Assembly: GCF_029946505.1 (NCBI RefSeq) | Contig: NZ_JARZHG010000001.1 | Span: forward strand, 62,001-126,000 | Direction: 5' to 3' | Length of the DNA stretch: 64,000 nt | DNA from: Polyangium sp. y55x31 | GTDB taxonomy: Bacteria; Myxococcota_A; Polyangia; Polyangiales; Polyangiaceae | In this document: one piece after another, positions 1 through 8,248 of the stretch | Layout of the letters: each line of letters starts with the position of its first letter | Numbering within the stretch: position 1 is the stretch's first letter | Program-made: the position numbers and the translations under genes | Notes under the pieces: generated by a model | Told to the model about the DNA's origin: nothing | The model's database searches: none | Seen by the model: the letters and a program-made list of their open reading frames with translations, nothing else

Positions 1-1356
1 GCGCGCCGATTTCCACACGACCCGCGTCTCCTCGCGCGCCTCGATTTTCTCGGCCCTGACCGGCACGTCCGACCCCACGACGAGCCCCTCGCTGCCCGCG
101 TGAATCAGCGCCCGCAGGATCGCCCGCACCCGGCCCGGATCGTCGATCTGCTCGCGGACGCGCGACAGGCTCCGCGCGAGATCCGCGTGCCCGACGACGT
201 AGAGCTCCTGCAAGAGGCCGAGGATCTTCCGGCCGAGATCCCGCGTGACCCGCTCGAACTGCACGCTGACGAGCACGCTCCCCTGCGGCCCCGTCGGCTC
301 GATCGAGACCACCACGCCCTCGACCGGACCCACCGCGCCCTTGCCCGAGAGCATGTACGCCGTGACGCGCCCGCCGAGCCGCGGGATCAGCCCGTCGCCC
401 GGGGAAAACCACACCGCCGAGGGCGAGAGCCGCACCACGGACGCGGGCAGGATCCAGCGCCCCTCCGTCTGCAGCGCGACCGCGCACGCGCCCTCGCGCA
501 GCCGATATCCCGGCCCCGCCTCGCCGCTCACCCGCCGGAAACGGACCGAGGGCGGGCTCTCCGTGTAGTCCGTCGACCGCGGCGCCTCCGAGGGCCGCGG
601 CGGCCGCATGTCGGACAAACGCCGCGACGGGAACCGCACCGAATTCGGCGCCTCCCCGAGCGGCTCGTCCTCGCGCATCCCGAGCGCCGCGCGCCCCTCG
701 GCCGTCAGGCGCGGGAACCGCACCGACGTTCCCCCCTCGGAGAGCACGTCGTCGTCACGCCCCGGCGCTCGCTCCGACGCCGACGGCGCGATCGACCGCG
801 GGAACCGCACCGACGGCGGCGGCTCGCTGAGCCCCTCCTCGTCGCTGCGCATCCCGAGCGGCGGCGCCGAGAGCGGCGCCCGCGGGAACCTTAGCGACGG
901 CGGCGGCTCGCTGAGCCCCTCCTCGTCGCGCGGCGGCCCCCACGACGAATGCCGCGCCTCCGGCATCGGCCGCGGAAATCGCACCGACGGCGGCGGCTCC
1001 GTCAAATGGTCCTCGTCGCGCGGCGGGCCCCACGACGAGTGCCGCGCCTCCGGCATTGCCCGCGGAAATCGCACCGACGGCGGCGGCTCCGTCAAATGGT
1101 CCTCGTCACGCGGCGGGCCCCACGACGAGTGCCGCGCCTCCGGTATGGCCCGCGCAAACCGCACCGACGGCGGTGGCTCGCTCCTGCGATCCTCGTCGAG
1201 CATTCCGAGCGCCGCCCGCCCCTCCGCGGTAAGCCGTGGAAAACGCACCGACGACGGTCCGTCCGACAACGGATTGACGCTCGGCGGGGCCGGTGACTCC
1301 GTGGTCGATACGGGTCGTGGCTCACCGCCTGCGGCTGGCGCCCGTTCGCTGCTCAC
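1..1356 (-). CDS. Repeat-containing protein with possible PilZ-like domain (3' end outside window)
   Basis: Open on the minus strand from a GTG at 1356 to the window edge: 452 residues, C-terminus missing. The GTG follows an in-frame stop and a GAGGGGGTGAAGG ribosome-binding site. The N-terminal two thirds is low-complexity and acidic, with nine copies of a VRFPR-like motif, mostly as EPPPSVRFPR. Three copies sit in a roughly 30-residue unit (EARHSSWGPPRDEDHLTE plus the motif), and the segment LTAEGRAALGM occurs twice. From about residue 290 the sequence becomes ordered and beta-rich (GYRLREGACAVALQ, VVVSIEPTGPQGSVLVSVQF), suggesting a PilZ-like or other small beta-barrel, then a helical stretch around DLGRKILGLLQELYVVGHAD. 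The domain call is inference; no catalytic motif is visible. Function unknown. The spaced identical motifs look like a multivalent binding scaffold. Confidence 0.75.
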   Translation of the reverse strand, partial: MSSERAPAAGGEPRPVSTTESPAPPSVNPLSDGPSSVRFPRLTAEGRAALGMLDEDRRSEPPPSVRFARAIPEARHSSWGPPRDEDHLTEPPPSVRFPRAMPEARHSSWGPPRDEDHLTEPPPSVRFPRPMPEARHSSWGPPRDEEGLSEPPPSLRFPRAPLSAPPLGMRSDEEGLSEPPPSVRFPRSIAPSASERAPGRDDDVLSEGGTSVRFPRLTAEGRAALGMREDEPLGEAPNSVRFPSRRLSDMRPPRPSEAPRSTDYTESPPSVRFRRVSGEAGPGYRLREGACAVALQTEGRWILPASVVRLSPSAVWFSPGDGLIPRLGGRVTAYMLSGKGAVGPVEGVVVSIEPTGPQGSVLVSVQFERVTRDLGRKILGLLQELYVVGHADLARSLSRVREQIDDPGRVRAILRALIHAGSEGLVVGSDVPVRAEKIEAREETRVVWKSAR

Positions 1357-1650
1357 CCTTCACCCCCTCGGGGAGCGACCGAAGCACGGAAGCGCCGACT
1401 CTTCGCGTCAAGCAAGGTGCGATGCCTCCAGCGGTCTCACGTTCGGGCGACGAAAAGCCTCGGGGCCCGATCTCGGGTCCGACATTCGTCGTGGCCGGAG
1501 CGCGCTCACACGCGCTCGAGCCACGGACCAACACCCGTTTTTATCGAACGGCCCCGACAGCGTCAAGGCCGTCGTCACGCGCGTCCGGTGTAATTGTCAC
1601 CACCAAGGCTCGTCAGGGTTCGTCCCCTGGTCGCTTGCATTTCCGCGGCG

Positions 1651-2115
1651 TCAGCCCTCGTCGGGCATCGCCTTCGACGACCCGCCGGCCTTGGCCTTCT
1701 TGAGCGCGAGGCGGAGCGTCTGGACCGCGGTCTTCATCGCAATGTGATACCGCGGCGGAACGTCGAGATACGTGAGCGCCTGATTGATGTGATCCGGCGG
1801 AAAAGCCGCATACGCATCGTGGTAAAACCAGCGAAGCGCCGTGAGCACACCGCGGACGAACGAAGACGCGGTGACCGTCGCCACCTTCGGCTCTTTCCTG
1901 TTCGGCACGTAGCTCGGCGACGCGCGCAGCTCATCGACGCGCATTTTCAGGCGCTTGCGTTGCGAGGCCGTCGGCGCGCCCCCGTCCGTTATGATGAGAA
2001 TGGACTCATACGTGTAGTGCTGCATCCATTCGTCCCACTCTTCGTCGGTGGGCGCCATGGCGTTGTGGACGAGGACGATGTAGTCGCCCACTTTCTGGAA
2101 GGCCATGTTCTTCAT
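1651..2115 (-). CDS. Conserved hypothetical protein, STAS/SpoIIAA-like size
   Basis: 154 residues, cytoplasmic, with no signal peptide. The start MKNMAFQKVGDYIVLVHN is supported by a GGAG about ten bases upstream. Alternating hydrophobic strands (DYIVLVHN, SILIITDGG) and helices, the length and the C-terminal Lys-rich tail resemble small STAS/SpoIIAA-like proteins that are common as orphan genes in myxobacteria. The core ESILIITDGGAPTASQRKRL looks like the strand-turn-helix of that fold. This fold call is inference; no catalytic residues are evident. It stands alone, with about 290 bases of featureless sequence upstream (1357-1650) and the sigma-factor gene downstream on the same strand. Confidence 0.7.
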   Translation of the reverse strand: MKNMAFQKVGDYIVLVHNAMAPTDEEWDEWMQHYTYESILIITDGGAPTASQRKRLKMRVDELRASPSYVPNRKEPKVATVTASSFVRGVLTALRWFYHDAYAAFPPDHINQALTYLDVPPRYHIAMKTAVQTLRLALKKAKAGGSSKAMPDEG

Positions 2116-2277
2116 CCAGATCGCTCCAGCCGCACCACCGACGCAACGCTACCGATCACTCCTCGCCTCGGCCAGCGTACAGGAGGGCCGAAAGCTTGGC
2201 AAGCAAGGGCCAAGCCCCGAGGGTTTCGCCGGACAAGACGCGTCCAGGGCGCGAGGCGGGTGACGGCGGGCCCTGGC

Positions 2278-3300
2278 TCACTTCTTCAGGAAGTCGACAT
2301 CTCCCTTCTTCCGCTGCTTCGGGACGGGCTTGGCCTTCTCGTTCTCCGTGCCCCGATCCTGAAGCTCCGGATCGAGCTTCGGCTTCTCGCTCGTGGGCAC
2401 GGGTTTCGGCGGCGCCGGGGCGATCTTCTGCGGCTCCTTGGCCTTCTCGTCGATCTCGCCCTTCTTCTCCTTCGTGTCCCGCTCGGTCGACGTGGGCACC
2501 GGCGGCGGCGTCGTGAGCGCCCGCCGCGCCCGCTCGCGCGCCGCCTGCACCTCGGGCGCCTGATCCCCCGTGGGATCGAGCTGCTTCGCCGCGTCGAGCT
2601 CGTCCACGCAAATCTTGTACGACCCACGCTCGCACCACCAGAGCGCGTCCGCCCGGAGCGCCCTCGCCCGATCGAGCGGCGTATCCGACGGCGCCGGCAC
2701 CCGATCCGGCAGCGGCAGGATCGCCTCCTCCGGATCCTCGGCATCCTGAGCCACCCGCCAAAGCACGACCGCGAGGACCGCGAGCGCCGCCACGGCCGCG
2801 AGCTCCGCGAGCCATCGCTCCTTCATCCAGCGCCGCATGCGCGACACGCGTTGCCGCACCCGCGCCGCCGGGACCTGCTCCTCCTCCGCGATGCTCTCGA
2901 GCTTCTCGCCCTCCCCTTCCCGCGCCATCCAGGCGAGCGTCTTCTTGGCCTCCTCGGTCGCCGGGGCCTGGCGCTCGGCCCAGCGCATGAGCGCCTCCTC
3001 CTCGACCGGCGGCGGGCTCGCCACGAGCTCCGGCGGATCCCGCACCTCCTCGCGCGCCGTGCGCCGGTGCGCGTCCGCGACCTTGTGCCGCGCGATCCCG
3101 AGCAGGTACTTGCGCAGCTCCGCGCCGTCGCCCGGCCGGTTCTTCGCGGTGAGCGCCTCGCAGAGGACCGTCTGGACGATATCGTCGGCGTCCGCGGGCG
3201 AAACCCTTCGGCGCACGAAATCGAGCAAGAATCGCCGCAGCTCCGGATCCGCCAGCGACTCGGCAAGCCTCGGTTCGTCCATGGTCATCGGAGCGCTCAT
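2278..3300 (-). CDS. ECF-type sigma factor fused to a transmembrane segment and Pro/Lys-rich tail
   Basis: 340 residues from ATG 3300, chosen because GAGGGGG lies just upstream and the longer in-frame extension is low complexity. Residues about 17-85 match sigma region 2 (RRFLLDFVRRRVSPADADDIVQTV, then RKYLLGIARHKVADAHRR). Residues about 115-160 match region 4, with the helix-turn-helix SIAEEEQVPAARVRQRVSRMRRWMK. Unlike a normal ECF factor the chain continues into a hydrophobic span (about 165-184, AAVAALAVLAVVLW), a helical TPR-like stretch (ALWWCERGSYKICVDELDAAKQLDP) and a long Pro/Lys/Glu-rich tail. The sigma domain would face the cytoplasm and the tail the periplasm, so sigma and anchoring functions share one protein. 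The gene diverges from the L,D-transpeptidase gene. Release by proteolysis is inference. Confidence 0.8.
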   Translation of the reverse strand: MSAPMTMDEPRLAESLADPELRRFLLDFVRRRVSPADADDIVQTVLCEALTAKNRPGDGAELRKYLLGIARHKVADAHRRTAREEVRDPPELVASPPPVEEEALMRWAERQAPATEEAKKTLAWMAREGEGEKLESIAEEEQVPAARVRQRVSRMRRWMKERWLAELAAVAALAVLAVVLWRVAQDAEDPEEAILPLPDRVPAPSDTPLDRARALRADALWWCERGSYKICVDELDAAKQLDPTGDQAPEVQAARERARRALTTPPPVPTSTERDTKEKKGEIDEKAKEPQKIAPAPPKPVPTSEKPKLDPELQDRGTENEKAKPVPKQRKKGDVDFLKK

Positions 3301-3337
3301 CGCCCCCTCATCGGAGAACGTACCCGGAGTGTGACAG

Positions 3338-3359
3338 GCGAAAAAATGATTTTTTTCGC
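3338..3359. promoter_or_regulatory. A/T-rich perfect inverted repeat in divergent promoter region
   Basis: GCGAAAAAA and TTTTTTCGC form a 9-bp perfect inverted repeat around TGAT, midway between the divergent sigma-factor gene (start 3300) and L,D-transpeptidase gene (start 3405). An A6/T6 tract is conspicuous in such GC-rich DNA. It could be an operator or an UP-like/bent promoter element shared by both genes. No -35/-10 pair is claimed. Confidence 0.4.
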
Positions 3360-3404
3360 GCGCCCCGGCCGTCACGATCACCGCAGGCTCCCCGACAGCG
3401 GGGC

Positions 3405-3944
3405 ATGAACGCACTGCTCGCGCTCCTCCTCGTCCCCACGGTCCTCTTCTCTTCCCCGCTCCCCGGCGCGCCGGCCGCAAAGCCTGGCAAACCCGCGGCG
3501 GACGTCGTGTCGCTCGTCCGCGTCGACAAGAGCGAGCACCGGCTCGACCTCGTCGCCCAGGGCGGCCGCGTGCTCAAGACGTACAAGGTCGCGATCGGCA
3601 GCGGCGGCGCCGGCCCCAAGCAGTTCGAGGGCGACAAGGTCACGCCCGTCGGCACCTACCGCGTGAAGGGCCGCTTCAAGGGCCTGTTCCATCAGTTCCT
3701 GAACGTGACCTACCCGAACGACGAGGATCGCGCGCGGTTCGCCGAGCTGAAGCGCAAGGGCCTGGTCCCGCCCGGGCGCACCATCGGCTTTGGCATCGGC
3801 ATCCACGGCGTGGGTCAGCGCGACTGGAACGGCGTGCACAAGCAATCGGACTGGACGCACGGCTGCATCGCGCTCGACGACGCCGAAATCGACGAGTTCT
3901 CCCGCCTCGTCCCCGACGACACCACGCTCGTGATCACGGACTGA
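3405..3944 (+). CDS. L,D-transpeptidase (YkuD/ErfK domain)
   Basis: 179 residues with an N-terminal signal peptide (MNALLALLLVPTVLFSSPLPGAPA), so periplasmic. The YkuD catalytic signature is complete: His134-Gly135 (IHGVG) and the THGCIAL motif with catalytic Cys154 about 18 residues later. The family makes 3-3 peptidoglycan cross-links or attaches proteins to peptidoglycan. Residues 36-60 (VSLVRVDKSEHRLDLVAQGG) are the usual strand pair opening the domain. No LysM or peptidoglycan-binding domain is attached, so this is a minimal enzyme. It diverges from the membrane-linked sigma factor, which may control it; that link is inferred from position only. Confidence 0.9.
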   Translation: MNALLALLLVPTVLFSSPLPGAPAAKPGKPAADVVSLVRVDKSEHRLDLVAQGGRVLKTYKVAIGSGGAGPKQFEGDKVTPVGTYRVKGRFKGLFHQFLNVTYPNDEDRARFAELKRKGLVPPGRTIGFGIGIHGVGQRDWNGVHKQSDWTHGCIALDDAEIDEFSRLVPDDTTLVITD

Positions 3945-3991
3945 TTCCTGTTGAGGGACTCGGGCGCGGGCTGTATGGTCCCGACGAACCC

Positions 3992-4486
3992 ATGTCGACG
4001 GAGACGCATTACTGGCTCGTCAAGAGCGAGCCTTACAAATACTCGTTCGCCCAGCTCCTCACCGACAAGCGGGCCGTCTGGGACGGCGTGCGCAACTACG
4101 AGGCCCGGAACAACCTGCGCGCCATGAAGAAGGGCGATCTCCTGCTCTTCTATCACTCGAACGAGGGCAAAGCCGTCGTCGGGATCGCCCGCGTCGCCCG
4201 CGAGGCGTACCCAGATCCCACCGCAGAAGGCGAAGACTGGAGCGCCATCGACGTCGAGCCCGTCATCGCACTCAAAGCCCCCGTCGAGCTCGAGGTCATC
4301 AAGAGCGACCCCTCCCTGACCGACATCGCCCTGCTCAAGCGCTCGCGCCTCAGCGTCGTCCCCGTCTCCGCCCCCCACTTCGAGCACGTGCTCGCCCTCG
4401 GAAAAACAAAGCTGCCGGTCGAGCGACGGGCGCTCCGCTCGAGCAAGCCGAGCCCTGCCCCCGCCAAGAAAACGCGCCGGACTTGA
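3992..4486 (+). CDS. EVE domain-containing protein (YTH-like fold)
   Basis: 164 residues. The opening YWLVKSEPYKYSFAQL and the segment WDGVRNYEARNNLRAMKKGDLLLFYHSNEGKAVVGIARV are the hallmark of the EVE family (thymocyte nuclear protein 1-like). It is a PUA/YTH-related fold that binds modified bases in nucleic acids. The domain fills residues 4-150, and a short Lys/Pro-rich tail follows. The bacterial role is unsettled; homologues occur both as housekeeping genes and fused to modification-dependent restriction enzymes. Here it stands alone beside a transpeptidase and a lipoprotein gene, so no defence role is suggested. Confidence 0.9.
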   Translation: MSTETHYWLVKSEPYKYSFAQLLTDKRAVWDGVRNYEARNNLRAMKKGDLLLFYHSNEGKAVVGIARVAREAYPDPTAEGEDWSAIDVEPVIALKAPVELEVIKSDPSLTDIALLKRSRLSVVPVSAPHFEHVLALGKTKLPVERRALRSSKPSPAPAKKTRRT

Positions 4487-4519
4487 CGGAAGGCCCCCCA
4501 CGGGGCGACGCTGCGCGCC

Positions 4520-5302
4520 GTGATCCGCCACAGCTTGCGCTCGCGCTCCGCGTTCGCCGCCCTCGCACTCCTCGCGACCTCCCTCGTTGCCTGCTCCAAC
4601 GCCCAGGTGCCTTCGACCATCACGGGGGAGCCCGTCTGCGCCGACTTCACGCTCGGCGAAGCAAACAACAAGATGCGCGGCGGCCTACGCCAGCCAGTCC
4701 GGGTCACCGTGCTCGACGACGGCGATCAGGTCGCGCGAGCCATGATCCTCGGCAAACGCGCCGAGGGAGATCCAGGCGCCCGGCTCGTCCTGCCAGACAC
4801 GGACGCCGAGTACAAGGTCGAGTGGGCCCAGTGCAGCAACGAGCGCGCCTCGGTGCCACTCCGCGCAGGCAAGACCCCCGAACGTGAGCTCACGGCGTAC
4901 GAGTGCGGCGAGGCCAAGGTCTACAAGACCGACCCCCTCATCACGAAGAAGGGCGATCGCGCCTCCCACGCACTCACCTTCCAGCCGCCGCCGAACGCAG
5001 CCTGCTGGACCGACGAACGCCCCGCCGAAGAACCGCCGAAGCCCGCCCCCGAAGCCACCCCGCCCGCCGAACCAGCCGACGCAGGCGCCGAAGACGCCGC
5101 GGTCGACGCCGCGGTCGACGCCGCCCCAGCCGACACGAGCGACGCCGGCACGGACGCAGGCACAGGGAAGCCCACGGGCGCGACGGAGAAGCCGACCGAC
5201 GCCGCGAAGGACAAACCAGCCGAGGCGCCCAAGACCGAGGCGCCCAAGCAAGCGGCTCCGACGCCCCCCGAGGGCCCGAAGCCTCCTGCGGCGAAGCAGT
5301 AA
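4520..5302 (+). CDS. Lipoprotein with Ala/Pro-rich C-terminal tail
   Basis: 260 residues from a GTG at 4520. The N-terminus MIRHSLRSRSAFAALALLATSLVAC is a lipoprotein signal with lipobox LVAC. Residues 26-155 form the folded part (VCADFTLGEANNKMRGGLRQPVRVTVLDDG, VEWAQCSNERASV) with several Cys that could form disulfides. The remainder is disordered and repetitive, with AAVDAAVDAA-type and EAPKTEAPK-type repeats, typical of periplasmic spacers in myxobacterial lipoproteins. No enzymatic motif was recognised. It ends convergently with the desaturase gene at 5476, the two being separated by a hairpin-rich element. Confidence 0.75.
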   Translation: MIRHSLRSRSAFAALALLATSLVACSNAQVPSTITGEPVCADFTLGEANNKMRGGLRQPVRVTVLDDGDQVARAMILGKRAEGDPGARLVLPDTDAEYKVEWAQCSNERASVPLRAGKTPERELTAYECGEAKVYKTDPLITKKGDRASHALTFQPPPNAACWTDERPAEEPPKPAPEATPPAEPADAGAEDAAVDAAVDAAPADTSDAGTDAGTGKPTGATEKPTDAAKDKPAEAPKTEAPKQAAPTPPEGPKPPAAKQ

Positions 5303-5352
5303 GCCACTCTTCTCGCTGGACGATGTCGTCGCTGGTCTCGCCACCGACTGTT

Positions 5353-5457
5353 CGATGAACTGCGCATCGCGCAGTTCATCGACCCCGAGTCCAGCGCTTG
5401 CGCTGGTCCGGGTGCAGGGGCGGATAGCCCCTGCTGGGGCCTGGGGCAACGCCCCAG
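5353..5457 (-). repeat. Four-hairpin structured repeat element, copy A
   Basis: Read on the minus strand, the element begins 18 bases after the stop of the desaturase gene and contains four consecutive perfect hairpins. They are a 7-bp stem with loop GTT (5457-5441), an 8-bp stem with loop TATCC (5434-5414), an invariant CCAGCGC/GCGCTGG hairpin (5406-5391) and a 13-bp stem with loop GAT (5381-5353). The same architecture is repeated at 10453-10554. Across the invariant hairpin and its flanks 32 bases are identical. The other stems differ in sequence but stay base-paired and keep similar loops, so the RNA or single-strand structure appears to be conserved. Confidence 0.7.
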
Positions 5458-5475
5458 CGAGACGTCGACGGTCGC

Positions 5476-6294
5476 TCAGCCTGGCGGCGGCGTGATGGGC
5501 AGACTTGGCTGAAGCTTCGCCGGATTGAACATCCCTGCGCGCTTGTGGTGGTTTGCGTGCATGTAAATGCCGAACCACAGCCAGTTGCCGATCTTGTAAT
5601 AGCCGTGGTCGAGGTTCACCGGCTTGAAGTCAGCGCTCGGTGAAAACGCATTGTGCGTCGACCAGTTGAAGTGCACGAGGTGGACGAACCCCACGATCGA
5701 TGCCGGGACGAACAGGAAGAAGAAGCCTACCTTCCCGAGGAACAGGAACCACGTCGCGATCAGGAGCAGGTTCGTTCCGTAGCTCACGTATGCCCGTAGC
5801 CGCTCGTAGCGCCGGTTCTCGGGCGTATCGCCGTACAGATCGAAATAAATCTGCTGGAGCTGGTGCTCCACGTTCACGATCGTATTGACGAGAAACTTGA
5901 AGTAGCTCGGCAATACCGGGTGTGGGTCCTTGGCGACGTCGTCTGAGTACCGGTGGTGGCGCTGGTGGATCACTTCCCATGATGCGAACCGCGTCAGCAC
6001 CACCATCCCGCAGAGCTCCCCGACGATCCGGTTGATTGGCCGCGGGAAGTTGTTGTGCGTGGCGTTGTGGATGAACACGCTGCACAGGATCTGCAGGTGG
6101 CACGCGAGCGGCAGCACCAGCCACAGACGAGCGTCCCAGGCTGGCACGAGCCCTCGGAAGCCTGTCGTCACCATCAGGGCGACGAGGGTCCCGCAGAGGA
6201 GCAGGTAAAAGCCGTCGTACCACAAGTAAAAGTAGCGGTTTCGACGGAGCTGCGTGAAGGGTAAGGAGGTTAAGGTCGAGACGATGGCTGTCAC
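5476..6294 (-). CDS. Fatty acid desaturase
   Basis: 272 residues of an integral-membrane di-iron desaturase. Three histidine boxes are present: HNATH at 76-80, HQRHH at 110-114 and HANHH at 246-250. Hydrophobic spans lie around 28-45, 55-75, 172-188 and 190-208. Such enzymes insert a cis double bond or hydroxylate an acyl chain at the membrane; substrate cannot be told from sequence. The box spacing is shorter than in stearoyl-CoA desaturases and resembles the bacterial FA_desaturase (PF00487) group. It diverges from a second, different desaturase with only 44 bases between annotated starts, so the two probably share a promoter region. Confidence 0.88.
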   Translation of the reverse strand: MTAIVSTLTSLPFTQLRRNRYFYLWYDGFYLLLCGTLVALMVTTGFRGLVPAWDARLWLVLPLACHLQILCSVFIHNATHNNFPRPINRIVGELCGMVVLTRFASWEVIHQRHHRYSDDVAKDPHPVLPSYFKFLVNTIVNVEHQLQQIYFDLYGDTPENRRYERLRAYVSYGTNLLLIATWFLFLGKVGFFFLFVPASIVGFVHLVHFNWSTHNAFSPSADFKPVNLDHGYYKIGNWLWFGIYMHANHHKRAGMFNPAKLQPSLPITPPPG

Positions 6295-6338
6295 GGCGTC
6301 CTGAACGTATCGGTTAACGCAAATCCGTCCGTTCGTCC

Positions 6339-7331
6339 ATGATTGTCGACCGGCCTGGACGGATGGTAAAAGCCGGAGCCGTGTCCTCTTCGCTTACGGT
6401 TCGAGGCCCCTGGCTGGTGAAGCACCCGGCCGAATGGCGGCAGATCGGCATCGTTGCGGCCTATCTCGGCGTCCTTGCGTCGATGGTCTTCGTGCCGGCT
6501 TGCCGGAACGTCCTCTTCCTCGCCGCGGCTTGTTATCTGAGCTTCCTCAACACGGTGGTCATCCACAACCACCTGCACCAGGGCGTCTTCCAGAGCCGCC
6601 GGCTCAACATGCTCTTCCGCGTCGTCCTCAGCTTCGGCGCGCTCTACCCGGCTTCTGCGAACATCCCCTCGCACAACCTCGTGCACCACCACTTCGAGGA
6701 CGACGGCAAGCCCGACTGGGCTGCGCCGACGCATGTCTCCTTCAAGTGGAACCTGCTCAACCTGATCCACTTCCCCAACGTCGCCGGCCCGAACACGTTC
6801 GCGGGCGTCTCGCGCTGGGCCCGCATCAAGGGCCGCGAGGATTTCGTGCGGCAGTACCTCGTCGAGCAGGTCTTCGCCTTTGGCCTGACGGGCGCGCTCC
6901 TGGTCTACGACCTCTGGACGACGCTCTTCTTCGTGGTCGTCCCGCAGCTCTACGGCGCGCGCTGCATCCTGCGCATCAACCTCATCCAGCATGATCGCTG
7001 CGACACCACGAGCGAATGGAACCACTCGCGGAACTTCGTCGGTCGCGCCTTCAACTGGGTGATGTGCAACAACGGCTACCACACCATCCACCACAATCGC
7101 GCCGGCCTGCACTGGTCCGCGCTCGCCGAGGCGCACGAGCGCGAGGTCGTCCCCCGCGTCGATCCGAGCCTCGACGAGCCGAGCATGGTCCTCTACCTGC
7201 TCCGGACCTACCTCCTCCGCCCGAGCCGCCCGCCGATCCGTGACGTCGCCGAGGCCGAGGCCCGAGCCGCGCAGATCGACCTCGCGCCGCGGGAAATCCG
7301 CCGCGCCGAAGCCGAAGCCGCGAGCGCATGA
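6339..7331 (+). CDS. Fatty acid desaturase family protein
   Basis: 330 residues from ATG 6339, but GTG 6381 (MSSSLTVRGPWL), preceded by CCGGAGCC, is an attractive alternative start. Histidine boxes HNHLH, HNLVHHH and HTIHH (NGYHTIHHNRAGLHW) identify a membrane di-iron desaturase/hydroxylase of the FA_desaturase fold, distinct from the divergent neighbour. Hydrophobic spans are near residues 37-55 and 57-75, with a further pair before the third box. Its TGA at 7329-7331 is followed after four bases by the next gene's ATG. This suggests an operon with the membrane protein, type III PKS and FAD reductase, so it may modify the acyl chain of a resorcinol- or pyrone-type lipid (inference). Confidence 0.85.
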   Translation: MIVDRPGRMVKAGAVSSSLTVRGPWLVKHPAEWRQIGIVAAYLGVLASMVFVPACRNVLFLAAACYLSFLNTVVIHNHLHQGVFQSRRLNMLFRVVLSFGALYPASANIPSHNLVHHHFEDDGKPDWAAPTHVSFKWNLLNLIHFPNVAGPNTFAGVSRWARIKGREDFVRQYLVEQVFAFGLTGALLVYDLWTTLFFVVVPQLYGARCILRINLIQHDRCDTTSEWNHSRNFVGRAFNWVMCNNGYHTIHHNRAGLHWSALAEAHEREVVPRVDPSLDEPSMVLYLLRTYLLRPSRPPIRDVAEAEARAAQIDLAPREIRRAEAEAASA

Positions 7332-7335
7332 AAAG

Positions 7336-8187
7336 ATGGGAAAGCCCCTGCCCTACGAGCTCATGGGCCTCTTCGTGCTCGGGGTCCTCTGGGTGAACAC
7401 GCTGCTCGTCGTCGCCGCCGCGTACAAGGAGATCGCGGCCCTCGCCGCGCTCGCGCGGCGCTTCGTTCCGCTTGGCCCGACAACCGAAGGCACGGGCCTC
7501 CTCATCGGCCGCGTGACGCGCGGCGACGGCGTTGGACGCATCCTCGCGACGCACGGCATCCCGCAGGTCGGAAGGCTCGCGCGTGGGGACGAGCCCGTCG
7601 TGCTGTTCGAGGATCGGCCCGCGGAAAGCGCGTCGTTCGGCGGGGCGATCGAAGCCGAGGGACGCACCGTGGAGATCCCGCCGCTCACGGGCTCCGGCGT
7701 CGAGGTCTGGCACGGCCCGGACGCGCTCCGCGAAGCCGCCGCTTGCCCCTCGCCCGAGGCCTTCGACGCGGCCCTGCCCGACGCCAGAAAAGCCCGCGGC
7801 TTCTCCCGCAAGGTGACGGCGAACATCCCCGAAGGCAGCGTCCTCTACGCCTTCGGCGCCCTCCGGAAGGACGGCCCGACGCCGCGCCTCGCGCCCGCCG
7901 CGGACGGCACCCTCATCCTCTCGACGATCGATCCGCGATCCTTTTGTGGTCAAAAGACCCGCCTCGGCTGGCTCTTCCTCTTCGGGGTCCTCGCGCTCGC
8001 CGCGGGCGTGACGGCGCTCGCCCTGCACGACCCGATCGTGTCGACGACGAGCAAGCTCGGAGGCGCGCTCGGCCTCGCCTTCTTCTTGCTCGTGCAGCCC
8101 GCCGGAACCGGCCTCGCGGGCGCCCTCGCGCGCCCGAGCGTCGCGGCCCTGCGCGGCGAATGGCGACGCCCCGGACGCGCCTCCTGA
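7336..8187 (+). CDS. Membrane protein of unknown function (GIDE/MULAN-like topology)
   Basis: 283 residues from ATG 7336, just after the upstream stop; an in-frame start further upstream lies within the desaturase gene. One N-terminal membrane span (about 7-25, LMGLFVLGVLWVNTLLVVAAA) and a C-terminal pair (about 212-232 and 240-262) flank a soluble middle domain (LLIGRVTRGDGVGRILATHG ... VTANIPEGSVLYAFGAL). The arrangement resembles GIDE/MULAN-type beta-domains held between two membrane spans, but similarity is weak and no RING domain is present. Position between a desaturase and a type III PKS gene suggests a role in making or placing the lipid product (inference). Confidence 0.7.
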   Translation: MGKPLPYELMGLFVLGVLWVNTLLVVAAAYKEIAALAALARRFVPLGPTTEGTGLLIGRVTRGDGVGRILATHGIPQVGRLARGDEPVVLFEDRPAESASFGGAIEAEGRTVEIPPLTGSGVEVWHGPDALREAAACPSPEAFDAALPDARKARGFSRKVTANIPEGSVLYAFGALRKDGPTPRLAPAADGTLILSTIDPRSFCGQKTRLGWLFLFGVLALAAGVTALALHDPIVSTTSKLGGALGLAFFLLVQPAGTGLAGALARPSVAALRGEWRRPGRAS

Positions 8188-8248
8188 TCCGTGCGCCCCC
8201 TGCCCAGCGCCCTCCCGCGCACGAAAGTTGCCGCTATCGCCTGTTCGA

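Noticed and set aside
608-1747. Plus-strand 379-codon frame across the left-edge repeats
   Set aside because: Antisense to the repeat protein; its repeats merely mirror the opposite coding strand and it has no recognisable domain.
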